This document shows positions 1 to 12,243 of a DNA stretch of 64,000 nt, one piece after another (the stretch's first letter is position 1; each line of letters begins with the position of its first letter). The translations under genes and the position numbers were made by a program. The notes under the pieces are model-generated. The model had not been told where the DNA came from and ran no database searches. It was given only the letters and a program-made list of their open reading frames with translations. The stretch lies in assembly GCA_020055645.1 (NCBI GenBank), contig CM034550.1, forward strand, positions 19,233,001-19,297,000, in the 5' to 3' direction. Origin of the DNA: Tomocerus qinae. Taxonomy: Eukaryota > Arthropoda > Collembola > Entomobryomorpha > Tomoceridae.

Positions 1-660
1 AATACTAAAATAAATTCGCGCTTCGCGCGATTTTATGTGATTTTTAGGCTATTTTTGACTCATTTTAGACATAATAAGCCAAAATTTTTCGCACCTCGTG
101 CGAATATGCCTAATATCAAGCACGTATCCAGAGGGGGGGCCCGGGCCCCCTAAATATCCAGAAAAAGGCAATTTTTTTTTGTCAAAAAAGGTTAAAAATC
201 CAAAAAAATTTCGCGCTTCGCGCGAATATACCTTAATTTTATCAATATATTTTGGTGGCCCCCCCTAGGTCAAATTCCTGGATACGTGCCTGCCTAATAT
301 ATATAGTCTTATCATATCATTGCCCCCTCCGAAATCGACTTCTAAATACGGTACTGGTCTACACACCATCCGTATCCGAAATTGACCCAACAAACGACAT
401 GAAGGAGGACAAAAGAAATTGCTGATCTTATTGGAAATTTAATTACAAATGCCGATATGTATGTAAAAGCATTTTTGTGGTTTTTTGTTTCTCTTTAGTT
501 ACCATTGTAAACAGAAATAATCAGTGCCCCTTTTTAGGGAAAAGAGAGAGGTGGCAGAAAGAAATAAATTTTTTATTAAGGGCGGCATTTTCTATTTTGC
601 ACTGGGCGGCATTTAACCTAGGGACGGCCAGGTATATATATAGTTTAATTAACTAGCGGG
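1..660. other. Repeat-rich flank without a gene
   Basis: No coding exon is visible here. The stretch is a mosaic of small repeats: hairpins of the type CGCGCTTCGCGCG near 17-29 and 211-223, a CGCAC-CTC-GTGCG hairpin near 90-102, a small terminal-inverted-repeat element at 117-292, and two copies of GGGCGGCATTT near 580-615. It probably lies in a long 5' intron or the upstream flank of Tulp4, whose first coding exons are not in the window. Confidence 0.6.
117..292. mobile_element. Small hAT-like MITE with 8-bp target duplication
   Basis: The element is 176 bp long. Its ends are inverted repeats: CAAGCACGTATCCAG on the left, and CAGGCACGTATCC read inward from the right, one mismatch over the shared part. 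It is flanked by direct repeats CCTAATAT at 109-116 and 293-300. The interior has G7/C7 runs and a CGCGCTTCGCGCG hairpin, and no coding capacity. An 8-bp target duplication and ends starting CA fit a non-autonomous hAT element. The family assignment is an inference from these two traits. Confidence 0.7.
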
Positions 661-850
661 CTATTACGGGCCCCCGCGGTCATCGTCAATTTAATGTAGC
701 CCGCCCGAGCCCGCGCGTAACAATCTTTTATCAGCCCGAGCCCGCCCGTGCCCGTAAACATTTTTTAAATGTGGCCCGAACCCGCCCAAACCCGTACGGG
801 CCGGGCCGGGTCGAAACCCGAAAGAGAAACTCGAGCCCGTGCAACTCTCT
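655..850. repeat. CCCG-rich degenerate repeat, possible hAT MITE fragment
   Basis: About 200 bp built from variants of CCCGCCCGAGCCCG, CCCGAACCCGCCC and GGGCCGGGCCGGG, far richer in GC than its surroundings. Its style resembles the ATCCG element at 42347-43428. No clean terminal repeats or target duplication could be read, so the boundaries are approximate and the transposon label is tentative. An open frame on the minus strand across it is a by-product of the repeat. Confidence 0.5.
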
Positions 851-2332
851 AATTTATATATAAATGCCTTCAGTTGAAATGACAACACAGTCAGGGCACA
901 TTGACACGACTGCTGTTGTGACGCAAGCAATGCATGGTACTTGACCAGATAATTGGTATCAATAAATAAACAATCTCTCCCAATGAAATAGAGCTTCGTA
1001 AGGAAATGAAAACTCACATGTGCATCCGAATGATACAATTTACAAATCATTTAATTGGAGACAAAGAACTGGTCTGTTTTCTACATTCCGGTATTTTATT
1101 CTAGTCTGTCTTGACATTTTACGTAGTTCTTAAGTTTAACAGTTGTAGCAACAGCAGAGACAGTTTCTGCTCTAAATACAACACCATGCTGGTTTACTGC
1201 GATAATTAACTGTACGTTTTGTTGACAGCTGTCACAATTGCAGGACAATTATGACCATATAATGGCACGAAGGCTTGCAAACGTAATTTACATTTACAAT
1301 TTGACCTTGCCCAATCATTTCTTCAGGTTGGCCTTTATGAAGCCATTGTGTTTACTTAGTAGGGAATTGTTAATAGATCTACTTCACTTCTTTAAACAGT
1401 TGTTATTTGATCATTAAATTTTTAAGCATTTCTGGACGGAACCTTTTGTCTGAAATAATATTTTCGTTGAAGTTTAAGAAAATAGCTTAGTTGTTGAATT
1501 TCGTAAAGAAAACGTTCGAAAATTAATTATTTTGTGTTGATACTAGTCTATAGGTATAAAATGGTTTGATAACACAATTTTAGAGATACGGTTGCCGGTT
1601 GCTGCTGAGTAGATGTGTGTCATATTGCTTTAAGCAAGAGTAAGAGAGAAAATTAGATTGCACGGGCTATAAAGTTCAATTTTGATTGTTCAGCTTTTTA
1701 TGTCAGCATAGCTGGCAGTTTTGCCAGCTATTATGATGGAGACCTCATCTTTGAGCACCTTTCAACTGTCTTGAATTTCCTGTGACATTATACACACTAT
1801 AGAGTTTCAGCGGGTGATACTAATTGATAAGAATTGGAAGGGAAAGTCGCTTTCACTTCTGTTAGCAATGCTCATTTATCAGTTTTCCACTATAGTAAGC
1901 AAGGCAGGAGTTGCTAATAGGTAAAGAAGTCTAAGATCTCCTTGCCACAGCAGTTCTCATGATTGTCACGTTATTGTCATAAATAGCGAATCACAGATGA
2001 TAAATGAGAAAATTTCCAGGAAAAGCTTCTTGAGCGAGGGACCACACTTTTACTTCGCTATATGATTATGAACTTCATCTAACATTTATTATCTATAAGC
2101 CTACTTATCGTGACTTAGAAATAGCACTTGTTAATTATCGTATGTCTAACTGTCCTACTATACTCACTACCCTTTGGAACGCAAGGTGACGATAGGACCA
2201 ATTTGATATGACGAATATTAGTATGTCCTATATACTTCCACGTCGTAGTACTTGTGCGTGAAACTGCTTGAAAACATTGATAACTTTATTTATACACTTT
2301 TTCTGACTTTTCTACTCAATTCTTGATTTCAG
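851..2332. other. Upstream intron or flank of Tulp4, nothing recognised
   Basis: AT-rich sequence ending in a good splice acceptor (pyrimidine tract then AG at 2331-2332). I looked for the family's N-terminal exon, which encodes the segment just before the first WD repeat seen at 2333, and did not find it. No RNA gene or repeat was recognised. Confidence 0.5.
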
Positions 2333-5300
2333 ATAACTTTGGTGCAGTGGAACGAACCTTATCAGAAGTTAGCGTCCTGTGACAGCTCCGGAATTATTTT
2401 CGTTTGGATAAAATTTGAGGGAAGGTGGAGTATCGAGTTAATCAATGATAGAAGTACACCGGTAACTTACTTCTCGTGGTCACACGATGGTCGGATGGCT
2501 CTAATTTGCTATCAAGTAAGTGTATTTCTTTTTTTTTTTTAGTTTTTTGCTATTCTAGCAAAAGTAAATGTATTTCATGTACATCTTCTATACATAGTCA
2601 GGTTACAAAGGAAAAATACATATTTGGTGGTAAACAATGTTTATTTTTAGTAAATAAACTTACACTACATATCTATTAGTCATTGGTGCTAGTTTAATGA
2701 TGCCCATATAATGTAGGAAATGATATGTATGTAAGACAGTCGTGCGATGAAGGTTAACGTAATTTTACTTATCTAGTACACTTGCAGACAGATCTATTGA
2801 TGGGTGATAGCCTCATCAAGTCATCAAGCGTATATGTATATAATAATAAAATTATGTATACGTCTGTAGATAAAATTCATTGCGAAAAAATTATATTAAT
2901 CAAAAACATAATCAGATAAAACGGCAGATTTTGCTAATAACAAACTGTTTGGAAATACAGCATCTTGATTTTAAAATGATCTGATGAAGAACCTGCCAAT
3001 AAGAGCATAGGTATTTGTAAAAGCAAGTAGAAACGAATTGTTAGAATAATGAAAATAAATATAGAAAATGTAAATAGATACTACGATGAGTGCTTTATAT
3101 TTCATGAGCACTCTAAAGTATTACCACTATTACATGCTACTTTCACCGCATTACATAATATCAGCTCTAATCTATCAAGAAAGGCAAAAAGTGACATCGT
3201 GTCATACTGAGGCTAAGAAATAACGAATGTCTTTTGTCGAGGGAGACGGAAGACTTATCTAAAGTCAAAGCCAGTAAAAGGCTTAATTTTTGGGAGTTTT
3301 CTTGCCTTTCCCTTATACATTCTGTTGTGTCTTGTGCATCTTAGGATGGATTTGTCCTTGTGGGATCTGTGGCCGGTCAACGTTATTGGTCTTCTATGCT
3401 TAATATCGATGCTACCATCACATGTGGAATATGGACTCCGGATGACCAGCAAGTAAGTTGATAAAATGGCTTTTGTGCGTAAAAACTAAGTATTTTGGGT
3501 ACAGTTGAGTTTGAGTATACTGCATAAACTGACTAGTCAGTGTGTTCGTCATTTAAGAAAAAAATTTCATGCGAGACTTTGCAAAAATGTACTTTTTCGA
3601 TAGATTTGGACTTAGTAAACGTTGGAAGTTTCGAAATTTGGGACTTTATTCAGTTATTTGTAAACAATAATTTAGATTTTTCGTTGCAATTTTATCTCAA
3701 AATCTATCAGAAAAGGGATTGACAATAGTACATTTTAAATTGTTGTACAGTCGTTCATGGATTTCCGAAGAAATCAGCTGTACAAAGTGACTAGTCAATA
3801 TATGCACTGTCCAACAGGACAAAATGACTGTAACGGTTATATTTAGGTGGAGATAAATATATTTTATATGTGCTGTGTACAGAGTGTAGATTAATATTGA
3901 TTATGACTAGAATGAGAAAGGACGCAGAAGAAAAGATGAGCTTAATATTATGACGAAGTAAATATGTTTTCCGGTTGGTCTGATTTCTTTTAGGTTTATT
4001 TTGGTACGAGTAGTGCTCAAGTTATAGTGATGGACGTCCACGGTATGATGGTTTCTCAAGTGCAGCTTCCCGTTGAATCCCCTATTTCCACGATGGCTTT
4101 CAGCTGTGAGAAGTTTAAGATGGAAGAAAATGAAGACGGAGAGCCTTCATCAGCCAGTCATTTCTCCTCTAAGAGACCATTTCTTCTTGCAATCTCCTTT
4201 AAAAATGGACTCGTTTATCTTATGAAGAACTACGACGATATTGCCCCAGTCTTGATTTATACCGGCATGCAAGTAAGTTTTCTATACAGACACTTCCTCC
4301 ACATTTGATTATTATACTCTTGTCAACTCGAGGACCTACTTGTAAATGCAAAATGGCCAGTTCTCATCTTTTTCTCTTCCTCGACCATCTAAGCTGTTTT
4401 TTTGTGCTCTTTAAGGGCATTCCAAGACATTGCATCTCTGACGTTTATTTTCCTCGTATTTCAAAGAATAATTTTCTCTCCATACTCTTCAATGAGTTTG
4501 CTGCGTAATTTCAGCCTGGTACATACGATTTACAATTTATCGTCCGTTTACAGCACTAATGCCCCCATAAACATAAAATACTAGTTGGGCAATGTGTACA
4601 ATTATACGATTCGATGAAAGCTAGTAGCAATGTTGGAGATCTAGTTATTAAGTAATTTCTAGCTGCGATGCTGTTTGATAAGCTGGCACAGTCTCTATGT
4701 ACTTATTTAGCGATTGCTTAATTGCTACAATTATTAAGCTCCAGGTGATAATATAGGCTATTTCAAAATAGTGCGTTTAATTGGTACATTTGGAAAACAT
4801 TTTCATTTCCTGTTAACGTATCTTTATACATTTTCTACCGAAAGTTTCCATTTTTTACGGAACTTGTTTATTATGTTATTGCAAAAGCTTTCTCTGTATT
4901 TTTACCATAGGGCTTGTTGATGGAATGGAGCAATTCAGGAGAGTTTTTGGCGATTGCTGGTAGCCGACCTGTGGAAGTCATCAACGAAGCCGGTTTCCGA
5001 GTCCACGAGTATTGCAATTCTTTGCACTTTTATAACCATTCGGGAGTCCGGGTACTCAACATTGTGATACCTTCTAGTCAGGTTCGTTTCCTTTATTTCG
5101 CCCTACATTCACATTATCATAACCATAACCATTATCACAATGTTACTCAAAAGTAGAAACGATAAATTCATTTTCATTTTCAACCATGTGCACTTGTAAC
5201 AAACGTTGACAATAATGCCACACGTTTTATTACCTATACCTTACGCATATGTGTAACAATTTCTGCACTATTTTTGTGGCAAGACTTACTTACGAAAGTT

Positions 5301-8300
5301 TACCACTTTCACTATTATGTCCCATATCTTTGCATTGTCTCCATACAATAAATATTGCGTATTACTTCACTATACGCATTCAGTTGTACTCATTATGGTT
5401 ATTGCGTACACCTGTGATAAGTACATTAACCCGGACTTTTGTCGTAAACTTGTATAAAGCGTCTCCGCAAAATATTTGTGCAAATTGAAGCACGGTTCCT
5501 AACTATATCGCTTTGTAATCAGCAATAAGGTTTTTATTGGGTAGCTTAATGGCGATATTATTTCCCGAGTTGCCTAATGCGTACTGAATATTTAATAGCC
5601 TTTCGATTTCTACTTTCTACCCATATACACACTCCATTCAATAAATAAAGAGTTTCCTACGTTGTAGGGGAATTGCGGAACAATCTTTATCTGTAGTAAT
5701 CATAAAACTTGTGTATTTATTGTTTTTAGTCGCCATGCACTTCTCTAACTTGGGGGCATAATGATAAACGCCTTTTTGTTGCAACTGGAAAGGTATGGAA
5801 ATTGTTTTTCCGTTCTTTTATCTATTCCTACGTTGACTATGTTGATTTTAACTGGAACTGCTGGAGGACAAGAATTAAAAATGCAACTGGAGTAACAGGG
5901 TAATAATGTGTGTTGGTTTATTTGTTAGATTGTACATGTTGGATGGGTGTCCAAGAGAATTGCCAGTTTACAGCTTCTATGTCGCCTCGCCATTTACAAA
6001 TCGCTCAGCACAGAAACATGTGTTTCTCATTTACCTTTGCCACTTCCAGTTCGAGCTTTAATTTCTTCACTTCATACACAAACCATCCTTGTGAGTTACT
6101 TTGTGTTTGTTTGTATGTGGTGCTATGCCTTTTACCCAAATAGCAACCTTCTTTACGAGCATTTAGCTAGGTACTTGGGAAAACAACACGATTTTCCTTT
6201 CTCCGAGGGATTTTCATGCGAATTGGAGGGGTAGTGATAGTGCCGTAGGAGAGATCGTGTAATGTTGTACGTTATGGTCACGTCGCCCGCGTTTCATCCA
6301 TTAAAGAGCCCAACTGGAGAGCTGGGAAATTTTACATAGGTACATACCAACATTACGGTGATTCACGAGGATGCAGCGCGGGGGAGGGGCATGTAACTCC
6401 AGGACACAGAAGAGTGACCGTAAAAATAACAATTATGTAGCTCATCAATCAGGACATAGAAACACTCCCTGCTTTCTCTTTCCTAGGTTCCTACTTACCA
6501 CTTACGGGATTTCAATTCTCTGGTACAGGATAATTGAAAAGATATAGCACCATGCGTGCATTACACCATTATAATATGATTTAAAAATACTAGAGACATA
6601 TGGGAAATTCTTTTAGTTTTGTAACAACACTTTCTCTTGACATTCTGGTAATGACCAAAAAATAGGGAGAAGACATTTTAGTGGTACTTGTAAGAGAAAG
6701 TCATATTACAGAGCCAAAATGACAATAATCTATAAGACGGAGTTTTTCACTGTTTTTATGGTCTTGGGAGTGGGCGACAGATGGAAAAGCTGACATTCTG
6801 TAATGGAATACAGATATAAAGTAAATATACGAAAGAAGAAAGTTTCTTTTTCCAACTTTCTTCATGGTCATCTTAAATCCAGTCTAGTCTTAGTCTTGTA
6901 AGTCAGTTTGGACAAAAGACTCGCCAACTAATTGACAATTTGCTCATGAAAGAAAAACTTTCGACTATGGCTGAGAGTATGTACGGCTTTCTTTTCTTGC
7001 GGATAAGTAGATTGTATTTAGGTAGAGTAATGTAGGGCAACAACAGTAACTTTCTCCAACCCGAATTTTCACTGAAAGAATCCTCAATTTGGTTTAAAGG
7101 CAAAGTAACAAAATTATAGTTGCAGTGGGGTGTTTAAACGGGATAAGTCTCTCTAAATTACTTTGTTTTCTGCGTCATGTACACAGTCGATTTTGCCAAA
7201 CGTGATAGACCTCCGAGAGTTTGTGAGTCATCCTCCTAGTGGGAATCTACGCTTACACTGCACGATGATCCGACACGAAGAAGAGGCCAATCAAAGCCCA
7301 GGAACAGTGTACACTCTTTATCTTGAGTACCTTGGTGGTCTTATTCCCATCCTCAAGGGGAAAAGAACCTCGAAAATACGACCCGAATTTGTCATCTTTG
7401 ACCCACAAAACTCTGAAGGTAATTACTGCCAATTTGTATTGAATTTTCACTTGGTTTTATTTTAATCACACTTTTTTGTTGTCCCGCAGCTGTATTTTTC
7501 GGATTAGACCTTCAGTAAACTTAACTTTATTTGCTAGTTTTCTTTTGGGTTAAATACTCGCGCTTAATTTCATTTTTTTTAGTTTTCTTTAGTAATGAAA
7601 CCCGATCTTGGAAAGTATTCTACTATAATAATTAGTTCATATATTGCAACTTGATTTTCTTTTACAAGGTGGAAACTTTAGTATGATTATCCAATGTGGA
7701 TCTGGAACAACAACTCCAGCGGATAAAGCAAATGGATGTTCTAGTTCGTCGAATGTACTCAACACTCCCAGTACACAATCACAATGTCAATTAACTGCTA
7801 ATTGCAACAGTAGTGGATCCAATGCACCAATTACGACGGCAGGGAGTCAGCAAGGATTACTTGGCTTTAGTGACAGTTCAGAGTCAGAGGATGTCGAATT
7901 ATGTGCTAGTCCACGAATGCAAAGGAAACGTCACAGAAACCGTCTTCGAGAGCGAGAAAGAGAACGGGAGCGGGAAAGAGAGCGAGAATGGGAGCGGAGC
8001 AGAAACGGAATTCATGGCACACCTGAGCCTACTCATCCTCATCAACTTTTATACAATGATGTTTTACCAGAGGTAAACTAACTTTCACTCACCTAACGAA
8101 TAGTATGCCCCATGATACTTCATGCTATACTATATCCTAAATGGTTTTCACGCGATTGTGTTACAGTATGAGTTGCAACTAAACAAGTACGTGTTTCTCT
8201 TTTTATTTGATTGAATCCCTCTAGAGTGTTCGTCTGGTTGAAGTTACATCGAATATCTGGGGAACTAAATTCAAAATAAATGGACTAGCAATGTCGCTTC

Positions 8301-11300
8301 CAGATAATCTAGGTCAAGTCACTTACAAAACGTCTCTGCTTCACCTGCAACCCCGTCAAATGACTCTACTCATCACCGAGTTGAGGGACGATATTTTTCT
8401 ATCTCCCGAGAGTCTTTTCTCCCATTCTAATTACAATGAAGACGACGAAGAGGACTTTTCCGTTGTCGTTGGGGGTGAGTGCTCTTCATCTGCTCCGGGA
8501 TCTGATTTATATCATTTTCACCACCACCACCATCATCATCACCATCACCATCACAGTGCAACTTCTACTATTAATCATGGCCAAAACTCAAATTCTTTTC
8601 CTCATGGGAATGAATGCCCATCTTCTTCTGTATTGCCGACAAATCGTTGTTTTCTTCAAGCGAAAAGTCCACTCAGTTGTTCCAGTAGTATCCCGACTCC
8701 TTCCATCGGTCCCTCTTCTATTTCTACTAGTTCTGGAAGTTCGTCTCAAAGCTACAATGCCAATGCTGCTTCTTCCTCAATTAACTTTGACACTGTATCA
8801 CTCACCCCTCACGAAGGCTCCGCTTTGGAAGACAATGACGAGTTTCCTTACGTTGATCTTACAGCCAACCCTGAGATTGTCAATTTCAGGTGAGTTTCTC
8901 ATTTATCTGTACCTAAAATACTAAGAAAATCTAGTACCAAAAATAATTTGACCAAAGATTGCCTCAATAGTAATTTATTTAGAGGTTGATCTAAACAATT
9001 TCCGTAGTTGCTATTGGGTATGCGTATAATTTATCTGAGGATGAAACAATGCAGAGGATACTAAATAATATCTCTGTCTATATGTCGTTTAGTGTTATTC
9101 CAACTTTCATGTTCCTGAATACAGATACTATATATGCTCAAGTTGTTCTATATGTTTACTACGTAGACCTTTAAATTCCTTAGGTATTAGGTAATAAGTA
9201 TATCTATATAGGAAGGAAAAACATGAGTAGACTAGTAAAGTAATGCGACAGGAGAATTTGACAGAATTGAATTTATGCTCACTGGTGTCCTTTGGGTACT
9301 GCAGAGAGACGTTGAGAAATAACATGAACTACGAATATGGAGTAGCTGGTGGAACAGGACGATCCACTTCAACCAGCGGTTCTGGACCAAACTTTACAAT
9401 ACAGACATCATTCACAAATTGCTACAACAGTATCTGCCAAATATGTGAGACAGGGCTGCCGCAGAGTCCAAAAAGAAGCGTTGCCCCAGCCGTAATGGAA
9501 GCAATTGATTTGACAGAGCGTCACAATGCGATACAACGAGTGAAAAGTAATCTGGTGACTCGAGCCCAAATCGAGAGGATAGATGAAAATAATGCGAGCA
9601 CTCCAGGCGCTTCCCCTCCGCAGCCTTCATCCCTGCAAAGGACCTCTGGCTCAATTCGGAGTCCTACAAGAATTTGCTGGATGGCTAGTCACGGAAATAG
9701 CGGTTATGGTAATGGGGCTGTCACGGCCGCAGCTACTACTACTACGACGAATGCTACAGCTAGACCTTCAACATCCACTTCAATTATTGGGAGTAATGGG
9801 ACAATGCGACTCTGTGATGAGAATACGACTACCGCATTGACGACGAACGTGCAGGTGGCCACTTCTGCTCCACAACCAATTGCCAACACAAATCCAGGAG
9901 CTACAAATGCTGTTGCCACTGCTCCCATTCATGTGCGAAGAAGTGTGAGTGCTTCCTACTTGGACAACGTGGATAGACAAGTACCTATATCCTTGGATGT
10001 CGTAACCAACGAGAACAGTGGGAATTCCCCTCCGAAAAGACTGATTCTAGTTAAGAAGCAAGGAGTGAAGAATTCAGAGACGAGTTCCACTTGTGGTGAC
10101 AAGGAATTTATTAAACCTAGATTGAAAGATTGTGGAAAGAGTAAAAGTTGGGACTCTTATGATCTGAGCTGGTGGAAACATAATAGCACGGGAACCGCAA
10201 AGGACTCGACAATAAACTCCTGTCCTAAATGTAGTTTCCCAAGTACGTCAGCTAAAAAGTCAAATTGCTCTGCTGGGGAATCTTCTGTTTCAGTATCTTC
10301 CCGTGGACTCGTTCCTCCCACACCAGCGAGAAGGAATTTGACTACTATCACAGCCACAATCCCGAATCAACCCTCAGCTTTGAAAACGACACGGACAAAT
10401 ACCTCTTCCGACAGTCCTTCCCCCGAAGATCGTATTGAAAGAGTCCCAACCATTCCGAATGCTTCCAGTTCTTCGAATGCTGCTGCTTCTTCCAATTCTT
10501 CGTTACCGAATCCACCACCGGCTCCTACTCACAGAAGATCTCTTAGTCTTCTCACACCATTGTTAAAACGTCGGGAAATGAATGCCGCCAACTCTCGTCG
10601 CAGTGCCAATGAAAATAATCGGACAACCACGGGCTCCCAGACCCAACCTCCGGGGAATCCACAAAGCTCATCATTCATTCCTCCTGGTTCGCCACAACAT
10701 CAACCGAGAAGTAGTCCCACTACACCCGCAATGACAAGGAGACCCAAACAAAGCTACCTGTCATCTGCTTCTTCACCATTCAGACAACTTTTTGCCAATT
10801 CTCCGCTTCTCACGCGCAGGAAGAATACGAAAAATAGTCAGCAAACCCAAACTGCAATTATCATTGACAGTTCTGATGAAGAAGGATTCGCTGAAGAAAT
10901 TCCTAGTCATAGCAATCAAGTCGGACCTTCCACAAGTTACCCCAGATATTCATCTCCAAGGTCTTCTATCACAAATACTATTAATACTCCTTTCAGAGAT
11001 TTAGAAACGTTCCAGAAAAATCAATTACGACAAAAGGTAACTCATTAGTGGACTACTCATCCTTTCAGTTCTTGTGGTTATTGGTTGGAAAAGCAAATAT
11101 AAATTCATTTATTCACCCCTGTATTCTCTTTAGCAGTTAAGGAAAAAGAAAATACACAATATTGAGAACAGTCCCGTCGTGGCTCGAAGAAGAGAGTTTG
11201 TAATGCACAATAAAGCTCCCATGTGGAATGAGAATTCACAAGTTTACCAGTTGGACTTTGGAGGACGGGTCACTCAGGAGTCGGCTAAAAACTTTCAAAT

Positions 11301-11523
11301 TGAGTTTCGTGGAAAACAGGTCTGTAAACTTAAACTCTCTTCCCATCAGTTTTTTTAGTTTTATCCTTTGAGACTTAGTAAGAATTTTCGATCCATCCTT
11401 TTGTAGGTAATGCAGTTTGGGCGGATCGATGGAAATGCGTATACATTGGATTTTCAATACCCATTTTCTGCTCTACAAGCCTTTGCAGTTGCCCTTGCCA
11501 ATGTTACTCAGCGGTTAAAGTAA
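2333..11523 (+). CDS. Tulp4: Tubby-like protein 4 (TULP4/Tusp), WD40-SOCS-tubby, 5' partial
   Basis: Twelve coding exons with closing phases: 2333-2515, 3345-3452, 3994-4272, 4911-5081, 5730-5792, 5929-6090, 7187-7418, 7669-8072, 8225-8889, 9305-11036, 11134-11319, 11407-11523 (TAA). They give 1433 residues. Order: WD40 blades ([36 protein letters not shown]), a SOCS-box-like segment (exon 6), the first part of the tubby domain ([27 protein letters not shown]), a spacer, a second tubby part ([28 protein letters not shown]), a long Ser/Thr/Asn-rich insertion, and the family's C-terminal tubby block ([20 protein letters not shown] to [10 protein letters not shown]). In this family the split tubby domain and SOCS box are known, and a Cullin-RING adaptor role is proposed. 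Human TULP4 is about 1540 aa; the first exons are missing here. Insertions include a 12-His run (8519-8554) and an Arg-Glu run (7951-7998). Confidence 0.95.
3502..3830. mobile_element. Decayed Tc1/mariner-like MITE in a Tulp4 intron
   Basis: About 329 bp with imperfect inverted ends. The left reads TA|CAGTTGAG and, further in, CTGCATAAACTGACTAGTCA. The right, read inward, is TA|CAGTCATTTTG and, further in, GTGCATATATTGACTAGTCA. TA dinucleotides flank both sides (3500-3501 and 3831-3832), as expected for Tc1/mariner target duplication. No transposase is present. The outer few bases and the inner block match well; the part between differs in length, so this is an old copy or a chance pair. Confidence 0.5.
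6091..7186 (+). other. Tulp4 intron 6
   Basis: A 1.1 kb intron with donor GTGAGT and acceptor ACACAG. It holds a somewhat GC-richer patch at about 6240-6430 with no recognisable exon or repeat. Open frames reported on either strand lack splice signals and homology. Confidence 0.6.
11131..11136 (+). promoter_or_regulatory. Tandem NAGNAG splice acceptor of Tulp4
   Basis: The acceptor of the penultimate coding exon reads TAGCAG after a pyrimidine tract. Using the first AG includes a CAG codon (Gln), using the second skips it; the frame is kept either way. Such tandem acceptors commonly give one-residue isoforms. Confidence 0.6.
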
Positions 11524-12237
11524 CGGCTTGGACTTGGGAGACGAAACTATTATTATTATTATTGGTTCAAGAAGACTACTTAGAAATTATCAAGAAGAAA
11601 TGTACTTCAATTATCGAAGATACTCATGTATAGAGATCTATAAGGAATTTTTCTATTGCTTAGCTTAGTAATCTTTTCATTTTATTAGCTACGTCAATTG
11701 TATTATTTTTTGTTTCTTATAGCAGCATGTTGTCTTTAAAGGCGATTTCACTAGTCTGTATAATTGTAAGGTTTACAAGTTGAAATTAACCGTAATGTAA
11801 GTATTTTAGGTAACTCGTGCTAACATTATTATACTTAGGTAATTGCACTTAAGTCCGAGCCGAACAATCAGTTCCACTGAAGAATACTGAATTAATCATA
11901 GGGAAAAAACGAAGCCAAGAAGTGAAGCCGAAGCCAACTTGAAACTTTATAATACAAAGTAAAGTCAGGTCTACCAAATCACATTAATTATAAACTACTT
12001 CTGGTACAGTAAAGTTAATAGATAGAAACAGAATTTCAGAATAGAAATGTAAGTCAAACCAAACTGTTCCATTCCATTCCAACAAACATGAGTTCCAGGG
12101 TTTCAAAAGGAATACAAATAATTTCCTACTATTTCATTCCAGTAAGTGGGCATGTATGTTGAACCTATGAAACAGTTAAAATAAGATATAGCTTTAGAAT
12201 TTAGGTTACTTTTATAGTAGTATGTATATTCTGTAAT

Positions 12238-12243
12238 AATAAA
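12238..12243 (+). terminator. Candidate Tulp4 polyadenylation signal
   Basis: AATAAA about 715 bases after the Tulp4 stop. It is a plausible signal, but other AT-rich variants lie nearby. Confidence 0.4.

Noticed and set aside
691-1050. 119-codon minus-strand frame near the window start
   Set aside because: Half of it is the CCCG-rich repeat and the rest lacks any recognisable domain or splice context.
9412-9980. Minus-strand frames opposite the large Tulp4 exon
   Set aside because: Shadows of the plus-strand coding exon 9305-11036, which has clear splice signals and family context.
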